Positions 1 through 11,839 of a DNA stretch of 64,000 bases are shown piece after piece. The number at the start of each line of letters is the position of its first letter. Positions within the stretch are counted from its first letter, which is position 1. The position numbers and the translations under genes are program-made. Origin of the DNA: Stereum hirsutum FP-91666 SS1 (Eukaryota; Basidiomycota; Agaricomycetes; Russulales; Stereaceae); contig NW_006763145.1 in NCBI RefSeq assembly GCF_000264905.1, positions 1,180,017 to 1,244,016 on the forward strand, read 5' to 3'. Below the pieces are notes generated by a model. It had not been told where the DNA came from. It was given only the letters and a program-made list of their open reading frames with translations, and searched no databases.

Positions 1-284
1 TGGGAGAGTATGACTGAACGTCAAGGAAATCGAAGTTGAAAGGCGGGGCAGACATAGTTTGAAGACAGACCGTGTACTCCATCGACGTGGTTGACGAAAC
101 GGGCGTGACATGCGAGTTTGGGGCGGGCACGAGCATTCTTGCTTGTCCACCCCTCGCCGCTTCCTCCCTCAACCAAGTCTGGCCTAGCGGTGGAACAGCG
201 CGAATGAAGTATGTCCTTCATTGAGACTTGAGTGTAGGAGTGGTGATACAATGTAAATGGTGACGAAATAATCAAAATGAGAGG
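1..284. other. left flank, no gene seen
   Basis: Sequence left of the Ulp1-DDE transposon. The open frames here are short, lack splice-consistent extension and resemble no family I know. Nothing supportable was found. Confidence 0.4.
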
Positions 285-286
285 TA

Positions 287-310
287 CTGTACCATTTCGA
301 TCGGATCGCC
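287..310 (+). repeat. left terminal inverted repeat of the Ulp1-DDE transposon
   Basis: 24-bp terminal repeat starting CTGTACCATTTCG, preceded by the TA at 285-286. It pairs with 5455-5478 with one mismatch. Confidence 0.88.
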
Positions 311-636
311 ACCCCCATGTTACCGTTACCGATTTTGCCGGTTTTCGCCGCCGCCACTTCCGAAAGTTACCGTTACAAGGCCCCGATACCGCCACCTTTT
401 GTTACTTGTTCTCGCAGGTTTTGGTGCTACCTATCTAACCTATCTACGGTACAAATTTGTAGCTTGTAACAAATTTGAAGCAAGCCTACACTTTCTATAA
501 TTTATGAAGTAGTTTGCAGAATTTTTGAAATCATCCGCTGTGACCGGCAACGTGAGACAGCCGGCCGTCACTCGCGGCGACGGCAGCCATCCCTTCTTAC
601 GCTCAGCACTCTCAACGCATCCTCCCATTCCTCTCC

Positions 637-3600
637 ATGGCAGACAAAACTCCTCTCATAGAAATGCCGAACGACGCAAAGGACACCTTGCTACCTCCCC
701 GCCATGCCTCGCTCCTTTCATTCCTGAAATTTTCCTTCCCCATCATCACTCACGCGACGGGTGCCACACTCTCGATCCCGGACTTCTTCAGTCGGGAGCC
801 TGTGAACTACGATTCTGTCGAGAACTTACGCAAGATCCCGATACCACCTGCTTCAATTGTCGGGGACATCTCTGCAGCGTGTAAGGCCATGATACGAGCA
901 GGATTCAGGTCCATCGTGTGCGCGCATCTCACGTCCACGGTCCCTCGTTACCTCCCGTTCTGGGTATTGGTCTACTGGAGTGAGATTGTGTCGCTTCGAG
1001 CCATCAGGGAGCCGTGGAGCAAGGCTGATGGGAGCCTGCGGGAACGCGATAAGATCTGGCAGAAGAGGAAAGCACAAGGTCAGATTCAGCCGGACCATGG
1101 TTTGATCCAGGATGTGTACGACGCGCTAGACATCCTCCCATGGTCCGAAAATATACGGGGATTCAGTAATATCGAACCATTACACAAACTCACCACATAT
1201 CTATCCCCGAAGGCCTGGTTCTCAGATGTTCACCAGCACCAATCTATCGATCTTCTACGCCGAGATATTCGTCTCAGTCGAATGTCCGGGATCATGGTGG
1301 AGACACTTGGATTTTTCGAGAAGATGAAGGCGGCATTTAGGCGGCAAGATGATGGGATGTACAGGGCGGAAAAGGAGTGGGACTGGGTTCGGGGGGCGGG
1401 ACAGGCACTGGCGGATGGGAAAGCGAAGGCCGTCGGGCTGATCTTGAATGTCAATGAGAATCATTGGGTAGCAATGGTGATTGACTTCGAGCACTCACAA
1501 TTTCTTTATGGTGATCCAAAGGGTTGGGCCCCGAACGACGAGGTGGTGAAGGTTGTGGACTGGTGGACGACGTATCACACCGGGGTGCAGTTCCAGCAGG
1601 GAGTCCTCAAGACCTCGCCGCAGGCTGTAAATGACAATCACAACTGTGGCATGCTAGCGAGTAACGCTCTTGCACACCACTGTTTACCCGAGACTCACCC
1701 TCTTGTTGATGTAAGACGGCTGGAGGAGGAACGATTGAGGATGTTCCTCCGTGTCCTTGAGCGCCACCACGATCAGGTATGCAAAACTCCTGTTATACTC
1801 AGTACAGTTGTATTGACCTCAAGAATGGACAACAGACCTTTGACGCCACAGCCCAGTCGTACCAATTCACCTTCTCCTCTCCCATCAAAGCCCATTTCAG
1901 GGTCGAGTCCAACAAGCCCAAACCACGCAGAGCGTCCACAACGAGGTCCAACTCGAGCATCGAGTTCGTCGAGGACACAGCCGATCCATCGACTGACTCT
2001 CCGACCTCCCTTCCGGTACTTCTCCCCGCACAGGATATACCCATAGACCTGTCTTCAGAGGCCCTCGACAAGCCATCCTACCCAGACAGCTCCCAATCGT
2101 CCCTGCCCGCCTTTCCACCCACATCACCAGGAGCATTCAATGATCTGTCGTCGGATGCCATCACATCTCGTCACTCCTCACCGAGCAGTCACCTATCAGG
2201 AAATGAGAGTGAACAGCCAGGAAGGCCGAAGTCGCTCATGGCAAAGGCGAAGGAGCGCTTCAAGCGCTCGGTCTCACGGATTCTCTCTGACAGCGAACGC
2301 AACCCTAGCACTCCACCATCGCCTCGCCACACGCCACACCCTTCTACTTCATCATTTGATCGCCCTTGTCCTCGCGCTCCCACACCGCCATCATCGCCCA
2401 ACCATAAAGCATCTAACTTTACTACATTGCTACCTCGAAAGTCTCCTGCAGCATCCGTCATCGCTTCCTCTGAGGAGAGCCTTCCCATGCGTGTTTCCGT
2501 CACTACTCCACGCTACCCATCACCTTCCAACAATCCCAACAATCCTGCCGCTGCCACTTCCTCCAAACGAGCCTCGACAACAGCTGCACCATTAATGGAA
2601 GCCCCTAACCATCCTAAACGACCAAACTCCGACGGCGAGGACAGTCCAGTGGCGACAACGTCAAAACGAGCCCGACTGAAGGGTGATTCGTCAATCAGAC
2701 GCGGCTTTGAGAAGCTTGCCAAGGGTGCCACAAAGGGCAGCGTGTTGGCATTTTTCCAGAAGAAGTTGACGGCGGAGGAGAAGGAGGAGCAGTCGGCGAG
2801 GATCAGCGAAGAGGTCATGACGCAGAGGGAGAAGCTACAAGAGAGGGATGACCGTTACAAAGCAGAGTTGAAGGCGAAAGGAAAGGTTTCGGTGTTGGAA
2901 CGTGTTCGAAAATTCCGCGCAAGGAAGAAGGACGAGGAGATCGCTTCCGGTGCCCGTGATCTAACTGGTAAGAAGCGAAAAGCTTCGGTAAGTGATCTCT
3001 TTTCGGCGAAATGACCGTCACTTAATATAACATTGAGCAGGAACGCACCGTGAATGACCTGCAGCCTCCGCCATCTAAGCGAGGCAAACCCTCTGTTGCC
3101 GAGCTCACTCGTCCTGATCGAAAGGCGAATGCGTTATTGAGAGCGAAGACGCGGAAGCCACAGGGCCGTAAACGTACGGTGGAGCATGGGGAGGCTGTGC
3201 GTACAAATTGGCATGGGCCATTTGTGTGGCGACAAATCGAAGCGGCTCAGCGTGCGGAAGGGTGGAATCCAACCGCGATGGCAAAGTGGCTGGCTCGCCG
3301 TGACCCCGAGATATTTGGAGATATCGCCCGCGAGACTATTCGGGATTGGATTGACAAGACGGACAAGTTCAATCCGTGTTGGACGGATTCGGCCAAAGCG
3401 ATGGCTGTTGCAGGAGACCACCAGTCGGTACTGAACAAAGGCGGGAAGCTAGGAATCTTCGTGAGTGTTATGATCACTTGAACATCTCATAAAGTCTGTT
3501 GACAAAGAACCTACAGAAAATACATCCAGATGTTCTGGCAGTTATCGAAGAGCGCCTCAATGGTCTTCGGGATCTGTCTGTTCCTATATCCCTTGTCACC

Positions 3601-5132
3601 GTGCGCGGAATCGTTGTGGCGACCATTCAAAATATGCGACCAGAAATCTTCGACGAGTACTTCACGGATGGCTCCAAGTTCCGGTGCTCTGATTCCTTCC
3701 TTCGTCAATTCCTCCACGCAAACCTAGGATGGTCCGAACGACGAGCAACGCAAGCCGCTCAAAAACTTCCTGAGGACTGGGAGGACAAGTGCGAGAAGGC
3801 GTTCCTACGTATGGCATGGACGATCAAAGAAGAAGACGTGCCGTCAGCGCTTATCGTTAACAGCGACCAAACCCAGCTGGTCTATGCGCAGGGAGCAAAA
3901 CTTACCTGGACGAAAACGGGATCTTCACAGGTCAAGACGATTGGCGAGGACGAGAAACGCGCGTTCACTGTCGTCGTGTCGCTCTCCAACGATGGAGAGA
4001 TGCTTCCGTTCCAGTCCATCTACACCGGACAGACAACGAAAGTCTGCCCTGAGAAATCAGCGCCTCACTTCGAAGATGCCACCAAAGCCGGTTTCCGCTT
4101 CGAACCTTCGAAAACGAAAACGTACTGGTCGAATCAACGTACCATGCGGTCCTTTGTCGACGACATCATTGCACCGTACTTCGAGCGCAGGAAGAAGGAG
4201 CTCGGGCTTCCGGATACCCAGAAATCGATCTGGCTCATCGACGTGTGGTCAGTGCATCGTTCTGAGGAATTTCGAAACTGGATGAAGAATACCCACCCGA
4301 CCATCATCGTTCTCTTCGTTCCTGGCGGATGTACCGGTGTCTTTCAGCCCTGCGACGTCGGAATGCAACGAATCTTCAAGCTCTCGTGCAAGAAGTCGTA
4401 TCATGCCGACGTCGTTGATTCCATCCTCGCACAACTTGACAGTGGGGCGACAACGATTCATGTTGACAAAACTATCGCCGTTCTTCGCGACCGTAGTGTT
4501 GGGTGGCTCTGGACGGCGTACGAAAACCTGAATAACAAGGAAACTGTGCAAAAGGTATGTAATTGATGTATTTTGCAATGATTCGGAAGACGCACCACTG
4601 AACAATCATCCAGGCCTTCGAGATGTGTCGAACAGGAGATTTCAACCTCTCATATGAGAGTCTGACGGATCCTCGAACAACACGTGTCAGGCTCAACAAC
4701 TTGAAAGCATCGGACCCTCAGTTTTATGCTGAACTCACTAGTGTAGCATACGAGGACAACAACATTCCGACTGCCGAAGGAGAGGAGTTTGATGAGGACC
4801 TAGAGAACGACCCCGACCTTGATGCGACATTCGAAGATGACAGCAACGTGCCATTGACCGCCGTAACATCGCTCATCTCCGGATCCAAATCGCCAGTATC
4901 CGTCAAACTCTCAGCCTCCGGGGAGCTTGCTGTTGATGTCGAGGCCGAGTCAAATGAGGCGCCAGTGGAAGGATCGACATCCAAACGCGGAGCTTCAGGC
5001 ATGGATGGATCCGACGAGTCCGACGGAGGTGTAGGGCCTTCTGTGTTCGAGTCTCGAGGGAAAGGGAAGAGGGTTATCACGAAGAGTAAAAAGTACAATG
5101 AGTGCGCGTTGAGGTGGTGGAAGGATTATTGA
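637..5132 (+). CDS. Ulp1-type SUMO protease fused to a pogo/Tc1-like DDE transposase
   Basis: Five exons: 637-1776, 1824-2987, 3041-3460, 3517-4554, 4614-5132. All four introns are GT-AG, 47-59 bp and phase 0, giving one protein of about 1,426 aa. Exon 1 is a C48/Ulp1 cysteine protease: His276 (NENHW), Asp293 (YGDPKGW), Gln329 and Cys337 (NHNCGM) are in the family order. Exon 2 is Ser/Pro-rich, ending in a basic helical stretch. Exon 3 has a helix-turn-helix-like DNA-binding segment. Exon 4 is a DDE_1 nuclease with Asp1025 (NSDQT), Asp1150 (WLIDVW) and Asp1188 (QPCDVG), the last two separated by 37 residues. Exon 5 is an acidic tail. The family role is excision and integration of the host element; the protease presumably cuts SUMO or a SUMO-like protein. 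The start has a good context, ccATGG. Two separate transcripts remain possible, but the frame never closes. Confidence 0.85.
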
Positions 5133-5454
5133 GCACTCGCGTCGTGTTCACATCCTGTTTGTTTGGTTCACACGTTCCCGGTTTTACACACGCCACAGGC
5201 TTCGAAGCTGTGGCGCCCGCTGGGGCACTTGAGCTTATTGTGAACTTTGGATATCGACCTCCCCATCAAGATACATTCTGACCTTCTGTATTTTGGTGTT
5301 TTACTTGCCAAACAGTATTTAGCCGAATTTTTTCGTGTTTTGTCGGCCTCAAAATTGCATTTTCCGAAACATAAAAAGTTACCGCCGCTGGGCAATCGTT
5401 ACCGTTACAACCTCCCACATACGCCCCGCCGGACCCTCGCCGTTACACGTTACC

Positions 5455-5478
5455 GGCGATCCGTTCGAAATGGTACAG
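5455..5478 (-). repeat. right terminal inverted repeat of the Ulp1-DDE transposon
   Basis: Reverse complement of 287-310 with one mismatch, followed by the TA at 5479-5480. Confidence 0.88.
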
Positions 5479-5480
5479 TA

Positions 5481-7543
5481 GGTGTAACAGGGGCTTCGAG
5501 TGCCACAAAGCAGAGAAAAGTGTAGTCATAGAATAACCTACAGGTATATGGGCAGAGAAACCTTGACGGAAAATCAGTAGTATATGGATGGCTTGGAGAG
5601 GATCCACAGACATACGGGTTCGCTCCAAAGCTTAGATAGAGTAATACACGAGAGCACTTACTAGAACATTGGTAGTTGATTGCTGGCAGCGACCGAGTCT
5701 TACGCGACTCTGTGACGAGACGATACACGGGGTCAAGAGAGAAAGAAATCAAACATCTGTCATTTGTATCGCTCATTCCGATAACATTGATAGCATGTCG
5801 TACTCACTCTACCCAGCTAGTGATCATGGAATGAGCTCGAGTACAGGGCGTCGACTCTGAGGAATCGGATTGATCATCTTTGAGGGGCGCATTAGCGAAT
5901 AGTATCCGTGTAAAGGTCCAAGCTGAAGATGTTAGATGGTATTAAGATCGGCATATTCACAGTAGTAAGTTGTTAGCGTGAAAGACAGCCGAAGATGATG
6001 GTGGTAACAATAGCCAGAATGGACAAAATCGATGGAACACTTGAAGAAGAGGCAATATCATGATTCATACTTACGCCACCCCGCCACTGAAAATCGGATT
6101 ACGCATTGCGGGTCTACTTATCCTCACTCCGGACAGTATGTAGTTTGTCTGACTTGTCGATTGACTGAGTATTGAAGATACCAGAGCAACTGTTCAGCTC
6201 CGAATGGTTATAAGTTTTGGTTTTCTCAGATTTCTATGATCATGCCAGTGAGGCAAACTACTTCAAACTTAGTACCGTACACATAGTTTGGTTGAAACTC
6301 CGCCAAGCCGAACCTACTTGGAGATATTGGCTGATACTAGAAAGCCTTTAGAAGATCAGGTGCATATGCAAATGAGACTGAGAGCAAGTTGAGGGAGAGG
6401 TTTGAAGCAGTGCTAGGTTACCTTGCTTGAAGGTCCTTCCTACCCCCGTAATTGCTCAGAATCGTCCCGGAAATAAACAAGGACAAACAGCGGACTTATT
6501 ATGTGGCACCAGTGTGTGGCGTCGCAGAGGGTCTGACCGCTACCTTCAGACGTGACTGCAGCGATTCAAATGCAGACGTTGATGTTGACGAATTAGTCTC
6601 GCGCTAGACGGATAACTTGCCGTCAGATGCAATGATGGCCCATACCGTTCGCCGCTGACATTTGGGTTCATCCGACTCTGCTTTGCCTTGGAGGAATCTC
6701 GAGTCAACTTGACTGGATCACAGAATGTTGACAGTGACTGGGCCCGCCGGGCACGGCGTAAGCACTCCCAATCCCGTTCAAGAACATGCGGTATAGAGCA
6801 GACCAGAAGTGCTTGTGCAAGTTATTTATCAAGCAAGGTGGCTGCTGCCGAAGGTAGCGCTCCCCCAGTTTAGAATCTGAAAGCAATGCGCTTGAAGAGT
6901 GGCGTGGGTGACCCGCTTGAACCGGACCGTGAACGCACGCGACTAAAAAGAGACTAACTAAATAGGGAAGGTAACAGCTACCAAATTGAGCGAAACCTCG
7001 GTTTTCGGCATCATGTCAAAACCTGCTCCTAAGGGACCAGGTACCCAGCCGAAATTGAAAAGGGATTCCACTGGCATCAACCCCGGGCCGTCCCATCTCC
7101 ACTGCGAATCCAAAAAGACTAACCGAAACGAACCAAAGAGAAACTATCACGAACACCTATTTAAGAAAACGGGACCAAGAGACCAAACAAACAAAACGCC
7201 AACGCCAACGCAAAACGATACACAACAAACAAAATCCACGGACAGATCAAGGACAGATAGACAGACAGATGAACAGGCAGACAGACAACAAACAGTGAAT
7301 GTTTGAACAGCAACAGCGACAACGTGGTATGGATGAGATGGAACAAAGAGCGTAGAGTAGATGTCTGGAAAGCGGGGAGGACATGGAGGAATGAGGGAGC
7401 GCAGAGAAAGGACGGAGCGGGGGGAAAGGAGAGTATGCACCAGAGACAACATGACCACCACGAACGAACAAACCGGCTGACGACACCATTAAAACCGACC
7501 TTAGGGCCTACTCACCAAACCATCAACCCATCACTGGAACTAA
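5481..7543. other. intergenic, no gene seen
   Basis: Between the transposon and the 3' end of the amylase gene. Open frames are short and unsupported. Around 7,180-7,300 there is low-complexity A/C-rich sequence with ACAGA-type simple repeats, probably in or beyond the amylase 3' UTR. No RNA gene or repeat family was recognised. Confidence 0.4.
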
Positions 7544-10500
7544 TCACAACAACCCACTCACAACCCCCATCATCCCCAATCCCACCACCACACCCCATCC
7601 TCCCCATCCTACACCGGCCAGCGAGACCCTCCGCCCAGCCCCACTCGTCCCCGCCTCCGAACTCCCCGTCCTCGTGCTCGCGATCAACGACCCGCACATC
7701 CCCGCCTTGTTCACGATCTCGTCCGGGACGAGGATGACGGGTTTTCCGCCCTTGTTGTAGTTCACTTGGACGGTCCCGTTCGAGCCGACGGCGTATTGCG
7801 TGCAGGAGAGGACGCTGTGAGTCGTGACGAGTGCGAGAGAGAGGGGCATGAGTGAAAACGCCGATGGGAAGGGAGGAAAGAAGGGACGTACTCTGTCGTG
7901 GAAAAACTCTCCTCCCAGGATGTGTACGCCTTGACGCTATCGTTCTGAGGCTAAACATCACAACAATCACATCACGTCCATCAGCACCACCGCACAAAAG
8001 TCACCTCATACCACCACAAAAAGGGAAAGAGGAAGACTCACAGGCGACCCGATATTCGTCAAAATACTCAACACCTCCCCTTTCATGATCGCGATCCCGT
8101 CCGGCTCGGTGGTGAGTACCTGTGCCGGCGTCTTCGCCCAGTCGGTCTGGTTGGTGAGGTAGTTGCGGATCTGTAGACAACATCAACCACAAGGCGTTAG
8201 ATACTATGATATGCACAGGAGGGGCGAAGGGGAAGAGGGAAAGGAAGGGGAGGGAAGGGACAAAAAACGCACCATATTGACAGTCGCGGTGAGGTTATAC
8301 GTCTCCGTCATCGCATAGCCAGAAGTCCAGAGCGGGCCACGGTTGTACTGTCCAAATCGCACACATTTTCAATTTTCAGCACAGTCGGTAAGTCCCACCA
8401 AGTTTCAAACACGTTTGTAAGGACCAGCAATACAATCAAAGGTCAGTCGAAGCCATCAATACAGTCGGTCAGTCATCTCGTTCTTCGTTTAATAAGATGC
8501 AGATGGCGGAAAGAAACGCACAGGATCGCCACTGCCCGTCAAGCCCTGTTCCTGGCCGTAATACATGATCGGAATTCTGCAGTACCACGTAAAGTCCAGT
8601 CAGCCCCATGCAAAATTCCAGTCAGTCACATGCACGATGGAAGGTAGTGTCGAGGAAATGCGAATGCAGTGTGCTAATTTGTAGTTTGGGGGATTTAGGG
8701 AAGGACGTACCCGTCAGACATGAAATTGAACACCATAGCATTATGCAACGAGACGGGATCACTCGACATGCTCGCCCATCGCTCCACATCCTGGTTCTCG
8801 AGGAAATTGCCTAGCACTGTCGCGTCCTGTATATTCCACATAAACCACGCACACCACAGAAAGTACGCCACGCCACACGAATCACGCCACAGGAAAATAA
8901 TCAGCGAAATTTCCTTGAACCACGACCACACGCATGACAACGCAAGCCCAAGGGAAAGAAACACAGAAAACCAAAAACACAGAACCACACAGAAACATTG
9001 AAAGAGAGGGGGGGGAAAGAGACAGACCTTCATCTGCCCCTGCAACGCCACCAACGTCTCCGTCACGGCCGTCATATTCCCCGGTCCGGGAATCGCGAAT
9101 CCTTCCACGAGCGCGTCGTACATCGGATAGTTGAGCACGGAGTCCATCGAGGATTGGTAGGTTGCTGCGAGGCTGTTTGGTTGGTGGTTGTTGAGTGGGG
9201 GAAGGTGAGATGAAATGGGTAGAGGATGAAGTGGGGTGAGGTGAGGTGGAGGTCTGAGGTGGAGGTCGGAGAGGGAATGTGAAGGTGCGACAGTGACATA
9301 CCCTATATCATCCCCGAACACCTCGCCCATACAAAACACGCCCGCAGACCCACAGAACGAAGTCCAGAAATCATAATGCACGTGTCTATCCACACAAACC
9401 CAACCGATCATCAGTATCGTCTCTTCTCCTCTCCTGTCCTCAAAATCTTGGTAAAGAGTAAAGACTTACTTCGCGGCTACACATCCCATTCCATCCCATC
9501 ACACACAAAGAACAAGGTTATAAATTATAAGTTACATGGACCCGAATTTAACGGACAACAGGTGAGAGGGAGGGAAGGAGGCAGGTGGGTAGGACTAACC
9601 ATCAATCCTCAACCCATCCACCTCATATTCCTGCACGAAACTCTGTATCCAGCTCGCGTACCCACTGACGACGTCCGGGTCTTGGGTGTTCACGTCGGGC
9701 AGGGGGACGTTCGTGTCGCCTGTACACCACACATCCAGCCCCGACAGAGAAAAAGAAAGGTGGATCAGTGAAGGGGTTCCGTTGTTCCGTTTTAAAAGCC
9801 AGTAGGTGCACGGGACGGGGGCAGCCAGCAAGGAGGGGCATAGGATTTAGGTGCATCATTGAGACATACCAAGCCAACAATTCTCGATCGACGTCTCATT
9901 ATTCCAATCGATCGGACAATAACTGTGATACTGCGCCTCATCTTTGAACATGAACTGGGAGTAGTCGGGTGTTGTGGATGTTGCCATGACGTTGTTCGCT
10001 ACGATGTCGACCATGAGGTACCTTAGCGTCGCCAAGCACCGACCATTTCCACCATAGATCCATCACAACCAACCGGCCAACGATCCGTCACCAACCACAT
10101 CAAGAAAACAGCAACAAGAACATAAAATGAGGAGTCAGTATCCGAGACGTCGAAGTGGAGGGAATATGAGTGGGAGAAAGAACGTACATCCCCCTGCTAT
10201 GCAACTCCGCCGAAAGAGCCTTCAGATCGTCCGACGTCCCGAAACGGTCGTTCAACTGGCTCGCGTCCGCGATCCAATAACCTATTTTTTGTTACCCGTC
10301 CACGTCCAGATCCGACATATCAGAATCAGTTTTAGTTTCGGTTTTAGTTGTAGGAAGACCATCCAATTTCGACGATTTTGTGGTGCTGGCAAGAACGCAG
10401 GAAGGGCATGAAAGGAAAGGCAAGGAAAAGGGAAACGCACCGTGGTAAGCATCCCCATACGTCGTCCGCGGCCCGTCGTAGTTCTGCGATGTGGGGCTGA

Positions 10501-11188
10501 TCCAGACTATGGTTGGGGTTACATGTTCATGTCATGTCAGCGATGAGCGATGGGTGAACATGAAGGTACGCGAAACGAAGGTAAATATCAAGGAGTGGAT
10601 ATCAGGGAAACATCAGGGAGCACATATCAGCCATGTGGACACGCAGATATAGGCGAGTGAATGGGTGGGTGGGTGAAAGGAAGTACGGCATGGAACAGAA
10701 AAGGGATCCGGCGTGACCATCATCACCGGTATGTATAGATGGTACACGAAGGAGAAGGACGTCCGGCGGCAGAAATAGAGGTAGCGCACATGGGGTGAAA
10801 CATGATGAAGTGAAGGTGTTCGGGAAATAACAAGACAAAACTCGAAGACCAAATGCCAATGTGAACGGAAAAACGAAACGAAAACGCACTGGCGGTGAAT
10901 CCCATATTCTGGACATAATCCAAGTTCTCGCGAATAGTGTTCCAGGTGCCACCGCACCACGTCTGGTCGGTAGTGTTACATGCGTTCGTGTCTGCGCCAG
11001 CGGGGAGTGCGTAGCGATCCGTGATAATTCTACCGCCCGTCCTTCAACACCACCACTCCAGATGGGTAGAGATGATGCAGTACGCACTGGTATATTGAGC
11101 GGCCCCTCCACTGGTCTGCGGAAGCAGCGAGGGAGGAACCGATGAATGCGAAGGGGTATAAGAAAGCTGCAAGAGAGGTGGCGCGCAT
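7544..11188 (-). CDS. secreted GH13 alpha-amylase
   Basis: Hydrolyses internal alpha-1,4 links of starch or glycogen outside the cell. Fifteen exons on the minus strand: 11188-11088, 11029-10890, 10506-10441, 10281-10188, 10021-9870, 9719-9600, 9476-9470, 9385-9302, 9172-9028, 8826-8711, 8576-8522, 8347-8273, 8170-8042, 7944-7892, 7814-7544. They sum to exactly 536 codons (535 aa). The N-terminus is a signal peptide ending near SLAASA. GH13 motifs occur in order: [13 protein letters not shown], the nucleophile Asp in GLRID, the acid/base Glu in GEVFG, and the third Asp in FLENQD. Exon 7 is a 7-nt microexon just after the nucleophile codon; with it the motif reads LRIDAAKHV as the family requires. 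The C-terminal roughly 35 residues are Ser/Gly-rich then hydrophobic, like a GPI-anchor signal. Alpha-amylase function is confident; anchoring is inference. Confidence 0.93.
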
Positions 11189-11839
11189 TTTTTGTTTCAG
11201 CTCAAGGGTATATTATTATATGGTTGTTGTTGTTGTCGATTCCGAAACGAAACGAAACGAAATCGAAGAGAGCAAGTAAAGAGCGGCGGCGAAAAGCTAA
11301 TGAGTGTGGGGTCCGATGGTTGGACCAAAGTAAAGTCTTTGAAAACGAGTGGGTGTGGCACGCAAACGCTACTGATCCTAAACGCGTTGGATCAACTCAA
11401 GCGTTTGGCGGACTGACAGATGACAGCAGGTTGGAGGAAGGGGATGAGGGGAAAAGGGAAGGAAAAGAAAGAAAAGAACACGGCGGGAGTGCCGAGGGAC
11501 TATATATAAGGCCGCCGTGGAGGAAAGCGTCTTGTGACGCCGCGATGATCATCCTAGCGACGCTGGGTGCTTCCCTCTCCCAAATGTTTTGCGCTTTCCC
11601 GCCTTCGGAGAGCGCTGCACACGCATGGGGCCCACCACGGCCTCGTATGGCCTTTCCAGTCCCTCCGACGACCTACCTGCGTATTCCGAGCATAGAACAG
11701 ACACTTTTAGCCATAGTATATTGGGAGCAAGCACCGAGAAGGTCCACGACGAGACGCGTCCTGGACAGGAACAGAGTTCGCTGTTTGCAATTGAGCGAGG
11801 GCAGCAGATGGGAACCCAACTCGAACGAGCGCGTGATCT
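11189..11839. other. amylase upstream region; weak plus-strand ORF
   Basis: Probable promoter and 5' UTR of the amylase gene, including CGAAACGAAACGAAA-type repeats at about 11,240-11,262. A plus-strand frame with an ATG at about 11,544 starts with a signal-like hydrophobic stretch and lies about 35 bp after a TATA-like box, but it resembles no family and its composition is unremarkable. I do not call it a gene. Confidence 0.35.
11501..11509. promoter_or_regulatory. TATA-like box, direction ambiguous
   Basis: TATATATAA followed by GG is a strong TATA match on the plus strand, and nearly palindromic, so it could also serve minus-strand amylase transcription about 310 bp upstream of its start codon. 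Confidence 0.4.

Larger units (their letters stand above)
287..5478 (+). mobile_element. complete Tc1/pogo-like DNA transposon carrying a Ulp1-DDE gene
   Basis: The ends are inverted repeats: 287-310 and 5455-5478 match in reverse complement over 24 bp with one mismatch, and both begin CTGTACCATTTCG. A TA dinucleotide lies immediately outside each end (285-286 and 5479-5480), the target duplication expected of the Tc1/mariner/pogo superfamily. The 5,192-bp interior holds one gene on the plus strand (637-5132). Copies of a GTTACCGTTAC-like motif lie just inside both ends. Intact termini, an open reading frame across all exons and a complete acidic triad suggest a recently active, possibly still competent element. 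Family placement rests on TSD and DDE type, not on a database comparison. Confidence 0.88.

Noticed and set aside
525..884. Alternative short frame overlapping the transposase start
   Set aside because: It is out of frame with the protease exon and ends early; the ATG at 637 has the better context and leads into the conserved domain.
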